Shown piece by piece: positions 48,398-57,347 of a stretch of DNA of 64,000 nucleotides; position 1 is the stretch's first letter, and each line of letters opens with the position of its first letter. The stretch is from JAQGMV01 sp035626595 (lineage in GTDB: Bacteria; Pseudomonadota; Gammaproteobacteria; Burkholderiales; SG8-41): NCBI GenBank assembly GCA_035626595.1, contig DASPNJ010000136.1:1-64000 (forward strand), written 5' to 3'. A program made the position numbers and the translations under genes. The notes below the pieces were generated by a model that did no database searches, was not told where the DNA came from, and saw only the letters and a program-made list of their open reading frames with translations.

Positions 48398-49525
48398 TCA
48401 GTCTTTTTTGGCGGTGCTGCGGACTTCGATACCCGCCCAGCGCGCGAGATCGCGGTGGATGCGGGCGACGCGCTCGATCTGGCCCTTGGCCGGGAAGCGC
48501 TCGTAGAAGCCTTCGGATCGGAACTCCCGCTGCTTGTCGCGCCACGCCCCGAGACGCTCCTCCCAGCGCTTCACGCGTCCGTCGGCGGGCTCCGCTTCGG
48601 TCCGGGCGAGATCGGCGCACACGCGCACCAGCGCTTTGATCGTCACCGGCTTGGTGACCATGTAGGCGTCGTTACCCCAGGTGTCGCCGAAGACGCGCTG
48701 CGCGGCCTTGAAGAAGTCGCGAATGATGCCGTAGTAGCGCTCGCCTTCGCGATAGGTATTGGTGACCTGCCGGATCTTCTTCCAGTCCTGGGTGACCCAC
48801 CGGTGCAGCTCGTTGAAGAGCTCGGCCTGGAGAATCCACTTGTCCTGCTGGCTGCGGCCACCGAGGCGGTTGATCCGGTACTGGAGCGGGCTGTCGTCCT
48901 CGCTGTAGAGGTCGTCCACCAGACGCGCGGCAAAGCGTCTGTCGGGATCCGCCCAGGAGACCCGCTCGTACAGATCGACGAGGTGGCTCTTGTTGATGCG
49001 GGTCGGGGTCGAGTTGATGATGACGAACATCTCGGCCGCGAAATCCTCGCTCCTGCCGTCGAAGATGACGCACGGCACGTTGATCTGCTGGGCCTCCGCC
49101 GGGTGCTCCTTCAGGTAAAACCGCAGTGCAGCAAGGCGGTGCTGGCCGTCGATGATCAGATAGCGGGAGGTCGGCTCCTGGAGATTGCCGACGGTGTCGC
49201 TGTTGGTGGCGCTGAAACGCAGGGTCTCGCCCGTGAAGAGGAGCACGGTGCCCGGGATCGGCGGCTGGGTGACCGCCATTTCGTAGAAGTTCCGCAGCGC
49301 CCGGACCTTGGCGCGCGAGAGCTGGCGCTGGAACGCTTCGTCGGTGCGCTCGATGCGGGCGATGAACTGCGCGATCTCGTCGTTCTGGGGGACCGTGTGC
49401 GGCGCGATTTCCTCGCCTTCGCCGTAGAACCGGCTGATGAAACGGACCTTGTCCAACACATCCTTGGCAGGGTAGCTGACGAAATAAAAAACGCCGTCCT
49501 TCTGCCTGATGCGCGTCGCTAGCAT
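48398..49525 (-). CDS. Orphan DGQHR-domain (DndB-like) protein
   Basis: A 375-residue protein with the ParB/DndB-type motif in SRYLIIDGQHRLAALRFYL (about 127-145). Before it are TQPPIPGTVLLF and after it PCVIFDGRSEDFAAEMFVIINSTPTRINKSHLVDLYE, the IN-S-x-R-x-K element of DGQHR proteins. These proteins are regulators of phosphorothioate DNA modification (DndB) or parts of defence loci. No dnd gene or other defence gene is adjacent, so this copy is solitary. The lower-GC 168-bp upstream region contains TAGAAT-type sequence on the minus strand. Confidence 0.85.
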   Translation of the reverse strand: MLATRIRQKDGVFYFVSYPAKDVLDKVRFISRFYGEGEEIAPHTVPQNDEIAQFIARIERTDEAFQRQLSRAKVRALRNFYEMAVTQPPIPGTVLLFTGETLRFSATNSDTVGNLQEPTSRYLIIDGQHRLAALRFYLKEHPAEAQQINVPCVIFDGRSEDFAAEMFVIINSTPTRINKSHLVDLYERVSWADPDRRFAARLVDDLYSEDDSPLQYRINRLGGRSQQDKWILQAELFNELHRWVTQDWKKIRQVTNTYREGERYYGIIRDFFKAAQRVFGDTWGNDAYMVTKPVTIKALVRVCADLARTEAEPADGRVKRWEERLGAWRDKQREFRSEGFYERFPAKGQIERVARIHRDLARWAGIEVRSTAKKD

Positions 49526-49693
49526 GGCTCCCGTCTCCCGGCTTGTTTCTTATATGCCCCTGACATTTAGGAGGCACATTCTAGCCGCCGAAGCGGTTTA
49601 AGGCGAGAAAAAAAGGGTGAGCTTGCCTTGCTAGCTAGCGGATTTGTATGCCTTGCGCGCCCGCGGAAAACGGCGTAACGGGTGCCGGCGCCG
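49526..49693. other. Intergenic region, AT-richer than its surroundings
   Basis: Contains CTAGCTAGCGG, an A7 run on the plus strand near 49608 and TAGAAT on the minus strand (near 49588) that may be the -10 of the DGQHR gene. No gene is seen. Confidence 0.3.
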
Positions 49694-50851
49694 TCACGCT
49701 TTGATGAGCGGCAGCGGCGCGAAACGGCCGCGGAGCGGCCCCTGCGAATCGAGTGACCACCAGCGCTGAAGCACGGTGGCATAGAGCTGCCGAAAATCCA
49801 GCGTGTGCGGCAGATTGCCGCCCCCGTCGAGGCGCGCGAGCGCCGGCGGCTCGCCATACAGACCGCCCGCTACCCGGCCGCCCATCACGAAATGTGCATT
49901 CGCGGTGCCGTGGTCGGTGCCGCCGCTCTGGTTCTCCCTCGGCCGGCGCCCGAATTCCGCGTACGTCACGATCAGAGCGCTATCCCAGCGCCCGATCTCG
50001 ACCAGCGCGCTCTTTAGCGCCGCGAGCCCATCGGCCAGGTCTCTGAGGAGCCGCGCCTGGACCGGTGCCTGGTTGCTATGGGTGTCGAACCCGTTCAACT
50101 CGACCTTGATCACGGCCACACCGGCCTTGGTCGCGACCACCTGGGCCGCCGCGCGCACCGCGTTCCCGAAGCCGCTGCGCGGGAACTCGGTGCGGAACGC
50201 GTACTCGGCGTTAAGCGTCCCCGCCGCCTGCACGACGTCCGACTCGACCCGCATGATGTGCTGGAGCGCACCCGTGCGCAGGGGCGCCGACTGCCCTGCC
50301 AGCCGCGCCTGGCGAATGAACTGCTCGGGATTGGTGAGGGCGATCGCGCGCGTTGTCGGACCGGCGAGCGGGCCGAGATCGGCGCCACCGACCACCACCC
50401 CGTCGGCCGCGTACGATTTCGGCGTCGGCGCCTGCGCGAACGCACGTCCGAGCCACCCGTCGGACAGGTATTCGCTGCTGTTTGCCGCGGTGTCCCAGAT
50501 CTCGATCGAGCGGAAGTGCGAGAGGTTGGGGTTCGGATAGCCCAGCCCCTGCACGACCGCGAGCTCTCTTGCCTGCCACAGCGGCATGAGCGCCTGCAGC
50601 GAAGGATGCAGCCCGGTGCGCTGATCGAGCTGGAGGACCTGGTCGCGCGCGATGCCCAGCCGCGGGCGCAGCGCGTAGTACTCGCTGGCCGCATACGGGA
50701 TGACGGTATTGAGGCCGTCGTTGCCGCCCTTCAACTCCACCAGAATCAGCAGGTTGCCGTACGCGGACCCCGGCGCCGCGATAGCCGCGTGCGGAAACAT
50801 GGCGGCCACGGAAGCGGCGCCGATGGTCTTCAGGAAGTCTCGTTTGTTCAT
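49694..50851 (-). CDS. DUF1501 family Tat-type exported protein
   Basis: A 385-residue protein. MNKRDFLKTIGAASVAAMF resembles a Tat signal with KRDFL. LLILVELKGGNDGLNTVIPY, GLHPSLQALMPLWQARELAVVQGLGYPNPNLSHFRS, VIKVELNGFDTHSNQ, VTYAEFGRRPRENQSGGTDHGTANAHFVMGG are the standard DUF1501 blocks, an alkaline-phosphatase/sulfatase-like fold without established activity. Always paired with a DUF1800 gene, here just upstream. Confidence 0.9.
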   Translation of the reverse strand: MNKRDFLKTIGAASVAAMFPHAAIAAPGSAYGNLLILVELKGGNDGLNTVIPYAASEYYALRPRLGIARDQVLQLDQRTGLHPSLQALMPLWQARELAVVQGLGYPNPNLSHFRSIEIWDTAANSSEYLSDGWLGRAFAQAPTPKSYAADGVVVGGADLGPLAGPTTRAIALTNPEQFIRQARLAGQSAPLRTGALQHIMRVESDVVQAAGTLNAEYAFRTEFPRSGFGNAVRAAAQVVATKAGVAVIKVELNGFDTHSNQAPVQARLLRDLADGLAALKSALVEIGRWDSALIVTYAEFGRRPRENQSGGTDHGTANAHFVMGGRVAGGLYGEPPALARLDGGGNLPHTLDFRQLYATVLQRWWSLDSQGPLRGRFAPLPLIKA

Positions 50852-50860
50852 GTCTGCCCC

Positions 50861-50903
50861 TCACCCCTACCCTCTCCCCGCCCGCGCGGAGGGGGAGAAC
50901 TTC
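50861..50903. repeat. Family D repeat
   Basis: CCCCTCACCCCTACCCTCTC CCCGCCCGCGCGGAGGGGGAG between the DUF1800 and DUF1501 genes. Confidence 0.75.
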
Positions 50904-50920
50904 GTCACTTCGTCACTGCG

Positions 50921-52378
50921 TCACTTCAGCTGGTACACCGGGTCCTGCGTGAGCAGCCGCACGGCCTCCAGTCCGGTCGTCCCGGGCGGCAGTGGAGTCA
51001 CAGGCGCCGCGGCAAGCACCACCCGCTGCACGGCGTCCGTCGCCGGCGGAAGCTGCGCGAACCAGCCGGCGGCATCGAAGCGAACTTCGGCCAGCGCGCG
51101 TGCGAAACGCTCGCGGCCGTTGTCCACCGCGCCGATGCCTTTCATCGGCACGCGCTCGGCTGCCGTGCGCATCACCGCGCCCGGATCGTCACTCCGGAAC
51201 AGGCGCTCGAGGAATGCTTTGCGCGCGAGCAGTGTGCTCGAGTTGATCCAGACTTCGCCGCCCGGCCAGCCTTTCACGTTCGGCGGCGCGAAGAGGTTCT
51301 GGCCGAGCTGCGCCGTGGTGAACGCGAACGGCAGCATCTCGCCGGTGGAAAACCGGAACTGGCGCAGCGTGCCGACGACCAGCTCGACCGGCGACTTGAC
51401 GAGCGCCGCGCGGTTCTGCGGGGCGTAGAACGCGTCCGACGTGAGCAGTGCGCGCATGGCCGTGCGGATGTCATAGCGGCTGTCGCGGAACAGCCGTGCG
51501 ATGCGCTGCACTTCCGCCCGATCGGGCGTGGGCGACACGAACTCGCGCCACAGCTTTTCCACGATGTGCTCGGCCGTGCGCGGATGCGCGAGCAGGATCT
51601 TCAGGACGGCGTCGCCATCGAGGTTGCCCGTGCGGCCAAGGACGGTTTTCGACCCCTCGTCGTGCTGGAAAGGACGGAACAGGAACTCGCCGCGGTCGCG
51701 GTCGATGCTCCACCCGGTGAATGCGCGCGCCGCCTCCTTCACGTCCTGCTCCGTGTAGTGGCCTTCGCCAAGCGTGAAAAGCTCCATCACCTCGCGCGCG
51801 AAGTTCTCGTTCGGCTGCGCCTTGCGGTTCGAGGCGCTGTCGAGGTAGATGACCATCGCCGGGTCGCGCGACGCATCGTGCAGCAGCGCGGCGAAGCTGC
51901 CGAGCGCGTGGCGCCGCAGCAGCGCGTTCTGCCGGTGCATGAGCTGCGGGACCCGCACCTTCTGATCGCTCGACACGAAATGGTTGTGCCAGAAGAGCGT
52001 CATCTTCTCGGTGAACGGCGACGGCGTGACGCGCATTTCCTCCAGCCACCACGCGCGAAGCTCGATCCCTTTTTGCCGGCGCTCGCGCTGGATCATCTGG
52101 CGTTCGTCGGGCGAGAGGCCCTTCAGAGCTCGGAACTGGAACTGCTCCCCCACCCACGCCGGCGGCGCGGTCACGGTCTGCGTGCGCGCGCTCGAGAGGA
52201 GCCGCTCCACCGCCTGCTCGCGCGTAAGCCTGGCGTAAGCATCGACGTCGGCGGGCGTTGCGCCGAAGCTCGTGCGCGCCAGTAAATGACGCGCATCGTC
52301 GCGTCCCAGGACGGCGGCCGCGGCTGAGGTCGCAAAAAAAGCCGCGGTAACCGCGGCCACGATCCGGAAAAGCGTCAT
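50921..52378 (-). CDS. DUF1800 family exported protein
   Basis: A 485-residue protein with signal peptide ending TSAAAAV. LGRDDARHLLARTSFGATPADVDAYARLTREQAVERLL, MTLFWHNHFVSSDQKVR, NENFAREVMELFTLGEGHYTEQDVKEAARAFTGW, and CGPN-like FAPPNVKGWPGGEVWINSSTLLARK are the family blocks. DUF1800/DUF1501 pairs are widespread, perhaps involved in handling of extracellular polymers; function unproven. Confidence 0.9.
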   Translation of the reverse strand: MTLFRIVAAVTAAFFATSAAAAVLGRDDARHLLARTSFGATPADVDAYARLTREQAVERLLSSARTQTVTAPPAWVGEQFQFRALKGLSPDERQMIQRERRQKGIELRAWWLEEMRVTPSPFTEKMTLFWHNHFVSSDQKVRVPQLMHRQNALLRRHALGSFAALLHDASRDPAMVIYLDSASNRKAQPNENFAREVMELFTLGEGHYTEQDVKEAARAFTGWSIDRDRGEFLFRPFQHDEGSKTVLGRTGNLDGDAVLKILLAHPRTAEHIVEKLWREFVSPTPDRAEVQRIARLFRDSRYDIRTAMRALLTSDAFYAPQNRAALVKSPVELVVGTLRQFRFSTGEMLPFAFTTAQLGQNLFAPPNVKGWPGGEVWINSSTLLARKAFLERLFRSDDPGAVMRTAAERVPMKGIGAVDNGRERFARALAEVRFDAAGWFAQLPPATDAVQRVVLAAAPVTPLPPGTTGLEAVRLLTQDPVYQLK

Positions 52379-52385
52379 GGGAGGG

Positions 52386-52664
52386 TTATTTCTGGCGCCG
52401 CTGATACAGCTCGCGCTGCGCCTTGTCGAGATCGCGGTGCAGCGCCCGGCGTTCGTCGTCGTTCAGACGCTGATGCCGCTCGCCGCGGTCGGAGTGGCGA
52501 TCGGGCCGCACATCGCGCGGCGGCTGCCCGCGTTCCGGACCGCGCCGGCCCTTTTCGGCCTGCACGTCGAAGCGGAACGCGGGATAGCCCCACGACGCCT
52601 CCGCAGCCGGCACCGACACACCGGCTGCAAGAGCGATCGCGACGGCCGTGGCGAGCAGTTTCAT
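52386..52664 (-). CDS. Small exported basic/polar protein
   Basis: A 92-residue protein: signal peptide MKLLATAVAIALAAGVSVPAAEA, then a charged region (RRGPERGQPPRDVRPDRHSDRGERHQRL) and helical NDDERRALHRDLDKAQRELYQRR. Not recognised as a named family. It lies next to two other small exported proteins on the same strand. Confidence 0.7.
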   Translation of the reverse strand: MKLLATAVAIALAAGVSVPAAEASWGYPAFRFDVQAEKGRRGPERGQPPRDVRPDRHSDRGERHQRLNDDERRALHRDLDKAQRELYQRRQK

Positions 52665-52667
52665 ACG

Positions 52668-53012
52668 TCAGTGATTATAGAAGCCGTAGCGGCGTTCGCC
52701 GTCGCGTTTTTCACGATAGACCACGCGCTCGAGGTACGCGAGCCGCGCATGCAGGTCGCTGCGCTCGCGCGGCGAGAGCCACCCGTCAGACCTGAAGTAG
52801 TGCTCCGCGCGTTCGATCTCGCGCAGCTCGTGACGTAGCCGCCGGAACTCCGGCCGCGTGAGCTCGCCCGAGCGCCGGCCCTGCTCCAGGCGATGCTCGA
52901 GTCGTGCCTGCCGCTCGTTCACGCCGGCATCGCGCGTGCCGTGAGTGGCAAGCGCCGGCGGCGCGGCCGCGATGATGCTGGCGGCGAGAGCCGCACCAAT
53001 CAGTAGCTTCAT
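52668..53012 (-). CDS. Small exported helical protein
   Basis: A 114-residue protein: signal peptide MKLLIGAALAASIIAAAPPALA, then NERQARLEHRLEQGRRSGELTRPEFRRLRHELREIERAE and LSPRERSDLHARLAYLERVVYREK, two helical repeats rich in Arg and Glu resembling small stress-induced periplasmic proteins. ATG at 53012 after GGAGGAGG. Function unknown. Confidence 0.75.
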   Translation of the reverse strand: MKLLIGAALAASIIAAAPPALATHGTRDAGVNERQARLEHRLEQGRRSGELTRPEFRRLRHELREIERAEHYFRSDGWLSPRERSDLHARLAYLERVVYREKRDGERRYGFYNH

Positions 53013-53034
53013 GACTCCTCCTCCTTCGCCCGCT

Positions 53035-53328
53035 CTAGCGCAGCGGGATGTAAATATTGGGCATCACGACGTGCACACCCGGCGGCGGCGACGCGTACAC
53101 CGGGTATGCGGGGTAGTAATAGTTGTAGACGTAGTCGCGTCGCACGTGGTGCCGGTGATGACCGTGGTGACGATGGCGGTGATGTCGCCACTCGGAATGG
53201 TGGCGATGGTCGTTCCAGCCATGATGGTGCCGGTTGTGGTGGCCGTGATGGCCGTGGCCGCCATGTGCCCAGACCGGTGCTGCAAGCGCGAGTGCCGCGG
53301 CAGCAATTGCAGCCCTGAATATCCGCAT
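53035..53328 (-). CDS. Small exported His-rich protein
   Basis: A 97-residue protein: signal peptide ending PVWAHGG, then a central segment of His, Arg, Gly and Asn (GGHGHHGHHNRHHHG, HHGHHRHH) and a C-terminal aromatic part (YVYNYYYPAYPVYASPPPG). The His-rich zone may bind Ni, Co, Cu or Zn. ATG at 53328 with AGGAG upstream. The gene is divergent from an OmpR-type regulator; the His-rich protein and its neighbours are possible targets of that regulator. Confidence 0.75.
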   Translation of the reverse strand: MRIFRAAIAAAALALAAPVWAHGGHGHHGHHNRHHHGWNDHRHHSEWRHHRHRHHGHHRHHVRRDYVYNYYYPAYPVYASPPPGVHVVMPNIYIPLR

Positions 53329-53424
53329 GATCGATCTCCTGCAAAGCCCCCGTGGTTCATGTTGTGTCCTGTGGGCGCATCGTATGTCGTTAAGACGCGC
53401 GGGGGCAGCTCGTGTGCCGGAGCT

Positions 53425-53473
53425 TTTGTAAGAATTTGTTTCGGGCTTTCGCGGCGCAATAAACATTTACAAA
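53425..53473. promoter_or_regulatory. Inverted repeat TTTGTAA/TTACAAA before the two-component system
   Basis: TTTGTAA at 53425-53431 and TTACAAA at 53467-53473 face each other with 35 bp between, in the 184-bp gap between the His-rich protein gene and the response regulator. They could be operator half-sites for autoregulation. Confidence 0.35.
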
Positions 53474-53512
53474 GCGCTGGCGCCGGAGCGCCGCGCTGGT
53501 AGGATTGCCGCC

Positions 53513-54241
53513 ATGTCGGAGCACAAGACCAAGGTCCTCGTCGTCGACGACGACGCGCGGCTGCGCGATCTGCTGCATCGCTACCTCGGCGAGCAGGGAT
53601 ACGCGGTGCGCACCGTATCGAACGCCGCCGAGATGAACCGGCAGCTCGCGCGCGAGCGATACGATCTGATGATTCTCGACCTCATGCTGCCGGGCGAGGA
53701 CGGCCTCTCCATCTGCAGGCGGCTGCGCGGCGGCAACGAGGACATGCCGATCATCATGCTGACGGCCAAGGGCGACGACGTCGATCGCATCGTCGGGCTC
53801 GAAGTCGGCGCCGACGACTATCTGCCGAAGCCGTTCAACCCGCGCGAGCTCGTGGCGCGCATACAGGCGGTAATGCGCCGGCGGCCACCGCCCGCGCCGC
53901 CCGGCGCGCCGAGCACGGACAACCAGATGGTGGAATTCGGCGAGTTCCGCCTGAACCTCGCGACGCGTGCGCTCAGCAAGAACGGCGAGGACGTGCCGCT
54001 CACCACCGGCGAGTTCGCACTGCTCAAAGTGCTCGTGCAGCATCCGCGCGTGCCGCTTTCGCGCGACAAGCTGATGGAGCTCGCACGGGGCCGCGAGTTC
54101 GGCGCGTTCGACCGCAGCATCGACGTGCAGATCTCGCGACTGCGACGCCTGATCGAGCCCGATCACTCGAAGCCCGCGTATATCCAGACCGTGTGGGGCT
54201 TCGGTTACGTGTTCATCCCCGACGGACAAAAGACCGAGTGA
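53513..54241 (+). CDS. OmpR-type response regulator
   Basis: A 242-residue regulator. Receiver: TKVLVVDDDARLRDLL (acidic pocket), phosphoacceptor Asp in LMILDLMLPGEDGLSICRRL, Lys in DDYLPKPFNPRELVARI. OmpR winged-helix: FGEFRLNLATRALSKNGEDVPLTTGEFALLKVLVQHP, SRDKLMELARGREFGAFDRSIDVQISRLRRLIE. Close to the OmpR subgroup. Coupled to the downstream kinase by a GTGA overlap. Confidence 0.93.
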   Translation: MSEHKTKVLVVDDDARLRDLLHRYLGEQGYAVRTVSNAAEMNRQLARERYDLMILDLMLPGEDGLSICRRLRGGNEDMPIIMLTAKGDDVDRIVGLEVGADDYLPKPFNPRELVARIQAVMRRRPPPAPPGAPSTDNQMVEFGEFRLNLATRALSKNGEDVPLTTGEFALLKVLVQHPRVPLSRDKLMELARGREFGAFDRSIDVQISRLRRLIEPDHSKPAYIQTVWGFGYVFIPDGQKTE

Positions 54242-55572
54242 GGTGGTGGCCGCAGTCGCTGCTGTGGCGCAGCGTGCTGCTCATCGCGGGGCTGCTCGTC
54301 ATCGCGAATCTCGCGTGGGTGCAGATCTTCCGCGTCGCGGACCGCGTACCGCGCGCCCGCCAGACGGCGCAGCAGATCGCGAGCGTCGTCAACATCACGC
54401 GCTGGGCACTGATCACGGCCGATCCCACGAAGCGTTTCGAGCTGCTCGCCGAGCTCGCCCAGTCCGAGAACATCCAGGTCTACATCGCCGAGCGGGACGA
54501 CCGCGTCGCGCCGCTGCCGGAGCGGCCGTTCATCCAGGAAGTGGCGGGGGAGCTCAAGCGGCAGCTCGGGCCGCAGACGCGGGTCACGCTCACACGCAAC
54601 GGCGTCAGCGGCACGTGGGTGAGCTTCCGCATCGACCGCGAGCAGTTCTGGGTGTACATGCCGCGCTCGCGCATCCAGCGCAACGAGCCGCTGCGCTGGG
54701 CGGGCTGGGGCGCGATGGTGCTCGTGCTCGCGCTGGGCGGCTCCTATCTCATCGTGTCGCTCATCAGCCGGCCGCTGCGCGAGCTCGCGCGTGCGGCGGC
54801 CCAGATGGGGCGCGGCGCGACGCCCCCGCCCGTTACCGAGCGCGGCCCGAGTGAAGTGAGCGCGGTCGCACGCGCGTTCAACGACATGGCAGAGGATCTC
54901 AAGCGTCTCGATGACGAGCGCGCGCTGCTGCTCGCCGGCGTATCGCACGACCTGCGCACGCCGCTTTCGCGCATCCGGCTCGGCATCGAGATGATGGACG
55001 ACAAAGGCGACTCCACGTTGCGCGAAGGGCTCGTTCAGGACATCGAGGACATCGACGAATCGATCGGACAATTTCTCGATTTCGCGCGGCTGCGCGACGC
55101 CGAGGCCGCGGTAGCCGACAGCGATCTGAACGCGCTCGTGGAGCACGTCATTGCGCGCTACACGCGCGCCGACAAGCCCGTTACGTTCAGCCCGGGCATC
55201 GTGCCGCCTCTGGCGTTGCGGCCGCACGCGATGCAGCGACTGGTCGCGAACTTGATCGATAACGCCCTGCGGCACGGCGGCTCGGAAGTACACGTCGTCA
55301 CCGGCTCAGAGCGCGATCGCGCGTACCTCGAAGTGCTCGACCGCGGCCCCGGCATCCCACCGGAGCAGGCGGAGCACATGCTGCAACCGTTCACGCGATT
55401 GGAGACCGCGCGCACCGGGAGCGGCACCGGCCTCGGGCTCGCGATCGTCTCGCGTATCGCGGCCATGCACGGCGGAACCGTCCAGCTGCTTCCGCGCGAC
55501 AGAGGCGGCTTGCGCGCCAGAGTGGAAATCCACGACGCGCGTCGGCGCGATGCGCCTCGGCGCAAAAAGTAG
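54238..55572 (+). CDS. EnvZ-like sensor histidine kinase
   Basis: A 444-residue inner-membrane kinase: membrane helix near 10-28 (SVLLIAGLLVIANLAWV), periplasmic domain about 30-140, second helix (GAMVLVLALGGSYLIVSL), HAMP, then HisKA with His in LLAGVSHDLRTPLSRIRLGIEMM, and HATPase boxes NLIDNALRHGG, LDRGPGIPPEQ and GSGTGLGLAIVSRI. GTG start at 54238. The last residues (RRDAPRRKK) and the TAG stop come from a family E repeat. Confidence 0.93.
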   Translation: MRWWPQSLLWRSVLLIAGLLVIANLAWVQIFRVADRVPRARQTAQQIASVVNITRWALITADPTKRFELLAELAQSENIQVYIAERDDRVAPLPERPFIQEVAGELKRQLGPQTRVTLTRNGVSGTWVSFRIDREQFWVYMPRSRIQRNEPLRWAGWGAMVLVLALGGSYLIVSLISRPLRELARAAAQMGRGATPPPVTERGPSEVSAVARAFNDMAEDLKRLDDERALLLAGVSHDLRTPLSRIRLGIEMMDDKGDSTLREGLVQDIEDIDESIGQFLDFARLRDAEAAVADSDLNALVEHVIARYTRADKPVTFSPGIVPPLALRPHAMQRLVANLIDNALRHGGSEVHVVTGSERDRAYLEVLDRGPGIPPEQAEHMLQPFTRLETARTGSGTGLGLAIVSRIAAMHGGTVQLLPRDRGGLRARVEIHDARRRDAPRRKK

Positions 55573-55596
55573 CTGAGCGCGGCAGCCGCCGCGCTC
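55556..55596. repeat. Family E repeat at the end of the histidine kinase
   Basis: CTCGGCGCAAAAAGTAGCTG AGCGCGGCAGCCGCCGCGCT. The TAG in AAAAAGTAG is the kinase stop codon (55570-55572). Confidence 0.8.
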
Positions 55597-55599
55597 GTA

Positions 55600-56127
55600 C
55601 TAATTGCCGAGGGGCCAGGTGGCGACATTGTCGTAACGCACACCGCCGCTCACCGGCACCGATTGGACGAGCGCGAACGCTCGCGCGCGTGAGGTGCACG
55701 CGGTGAGCACATCGGCCGTGGGCCGGCGCGCAGCGTCGCGCACGAGCGTGACGTGCGGCACGTACGGCCGCGCTTCGCCGCGCACGCCTTCGGCGGCGAG
55801 CCGGCTCCGGAGCGTTTCGACGAGGCGCAGCAGCGCGTCCGGTGTGCTGCTCGCGCCCGCCCAGACGATGGCCGTGCGGCGGAAGTAGCCGATGCGATCG
55901 AAGGCGAGCTCGAACGCGCGGCCGCGAACCGCTGCGCCGGCGCGCTCGATCGCGCCGAGCCGCGCACGATCGAGCGAGCCGATGAAAAACAGCGTGAGAT
56001 GAATTTTTTCGGCCGGCATGGCCCTGCCGCCACACTGCGCCTGCGCGGCCCTCGCTGCCGCGGCGAGCGCGGTTCTCGCGTGGTCCTCCGGCCACAGCGC
56101 GAAAAACAGCCGCAGCCGGTCGCTCAA
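55600..56127 (-). CDS. thpR: RNA 2',3'-cyclic phosphodiesterase (ThpR/LigT)
   Basis: A 175-residue 2H phosphoesterase: RLFFALWPEDHARTAL, first HxT motif KIHLTLFFIG and second PYVPHVTLVRDA. It opens 2',3'-cyclic phosphates. ATG at 56127 overlaps the ispF stop. Confidence 0.92.
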   Translation of the reverse strand: MSDRLRLFFALWPEDHARTALAAAARAAQAQCGGRAMPAEKIHLTLFFIGSLDRARLGAIERAGAAVRGRAFELAFDRIGYFRRTAIVWAGASSTPDALLRLVETLRSRLAAEGVRGEARPYVPHVTLVRDAARRPTADVLTACTSRARAFALVQSVPVSGGVRYDNVATWPLGN

Positions 56128-56624
56128 TCGGAGCTGCGATCGGGCACCGGCACCGCGAGCAGCGCGATGGCTTGCGCGGCGATGCCTTCGCCGCGCCCGA
56201 GCGCGCCCAGCCGCTCGGCGGTTTTCGCTTTCACATTGACATCGGCGGTGACCACGCCGAGGTCGGCGGCGATGTTCTCGCGCATGCGGCCGATGTACGG
56301 CGCGAGCTTCGGCGCCTGTGCGATCACGGTCGAATCGATGTTGACCACCCTGAAGCCCTGCGACTGCAGGAGACCACGAACGTGGCGCAGCAGGCCGCGA
56401 CTGTCGGCGCCCCTGTAGCGCGGGTCGCTATCGGGGAAATGCGTGCCGATGTCGCCGAGACCGGCGGCGCCGATCAATGCGTCGCAGATCGCATGCAGCA
56501 GCACGTCGGCGTCCGAATGGCCTTCGAGACCACGCTCGTACGCAATCTCGACGCCGCCGATCACGAGCCGGCGCCCGGCCACGAGCGCATGCACGTCGAA
56601 ACCCTGACCGATTCGCATATTCAT
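56124..56624 (-). CDS. ispF: 2-C-methyl-D-erythritol 2,4-cyclodiphosphate synthase
   Basis: A 166-residue enzyme of the MEP isoprenoid pathway. RIGQGFDVHALVAGRRLVIGGVEI (zinc Asp and His), GLEGHSDADVLLHAICDALIGAAGLGDIGTHFPDSD and VNIDSTVIAQAPKLAPY are the signature. It overlaps ispD by 4 bases. Trimeric zinc enzyme. Confidence 0.97.
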   Translation of the reverse strand: MNMRIGQGFDVHALVAGRRLVIGGVEIAYERGLEGHSDADVLLHAICDALIGAAGLGDIGTHFPDSDPRYRGADSRGLLRHVRGLLQSQGFRVVNIDSTVIAQAPKLAPYIGRMRENIAADLGVVTADVNVKAKTAERLGALGRGEGIAAQAIALLAVPVPDRSSD

Positions 56625-57304
56625 GGCGTCAGCACGCGCATCGCAAGCTCGAGATCTTCCGGATAAGTCACCTTGAAATTGCGGGTTTCACCCATGACGA
56701 GCTTCGGCTCGAGGCCCATGCGCTCCACCGCGCTCGCCTCATCCGTCACGGCAACGGTACCCGCGCGTCGCAGGGCCTCGGTGAGCACCCGATAACGGAA
56801 CATCTGAGGCGTCTGCGCCTGCCACAGACCGTCGCGCGACGCGGTGCCCGCGACGCGCGCATCATCACCCACGCGCTTGAGCGTATCGGCCACCGGCACC
56901 GCGAGCAGCCCGCCCACTTCGTCCTCACCGATCGTGTCGATCAGCCGGCCGAGCGCCGCCGCGCTCAGGCACGGACGCGCCGCGTCGTGGACCAGCACCC
57001 AGTCGTCCGGTCGGATTTCGTCCGCGGCCGCCGAAAGACCGTTGAGCACGCTCGCTGCGCGTGTCTCGCCGCCGCAGTCGAGCAATCGCGCCGTCGCAAA
57101 TTCGCGGACACAGCGTTCGGCGGAGGCGGCCTCGCCGGGCGCGACGACGACGTAGGTCCGCGCGATCCGCGGCTCGCCGCCGAGTGTGCGCAGCGTGTAA
57201 TAGAGCAGCGGCCGGCCGGCGACCTCCAGATACTGCTTCGGGGTGCTCGCGCCCATGCGCGCGCCAGAACCTGCCGCCGGGACGAGAGCGAAGTAGCGTG
57301 GCAT
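56621..57304 (-). CDS. ispD: 2-C-methyl-D-erythritol 4-phosphate cytidylyltransferase
   Basis: A 227-residue enzyme. YFALVPAAGSGARMGASTPKQYLEVAGRPLLYYTL (CTP loop), VLVHDAARPCLSA, AVPVADTLKRVGD and LWQAQTPQMFRYRVL are standard IspD blocks. It makes CDP-methylerythritol from MEP. Next to ispF, as in most betaproteobacteria. Divergent from the Memo-type gene. Confidence 0.97.
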   Translation of the reverse strand: MPRYFALVPAAGSGARMGASTPKQYLEVAGRPLLYYTLRTLGGEPRIARTYVVVAPGEAASAERCVREFATARLLDCGGETRAASVLNGLSAAADEIRPDDWVLVHDAARPCLSAAALGRLIDTIGEDEVGGLLAVPVADTLKRVGDDARVAGTASRDGLWQAQTPQMFRYRVLTEALRRAGTVAVTDEASAVERMGLEPKLVMGETRNFKVTYPEDLELAMRVLTP

Positions 57305-57347
57305 CGCACTTTTCGCGATGAAAGCGGTCGATTGTACCAGTGCGTTT

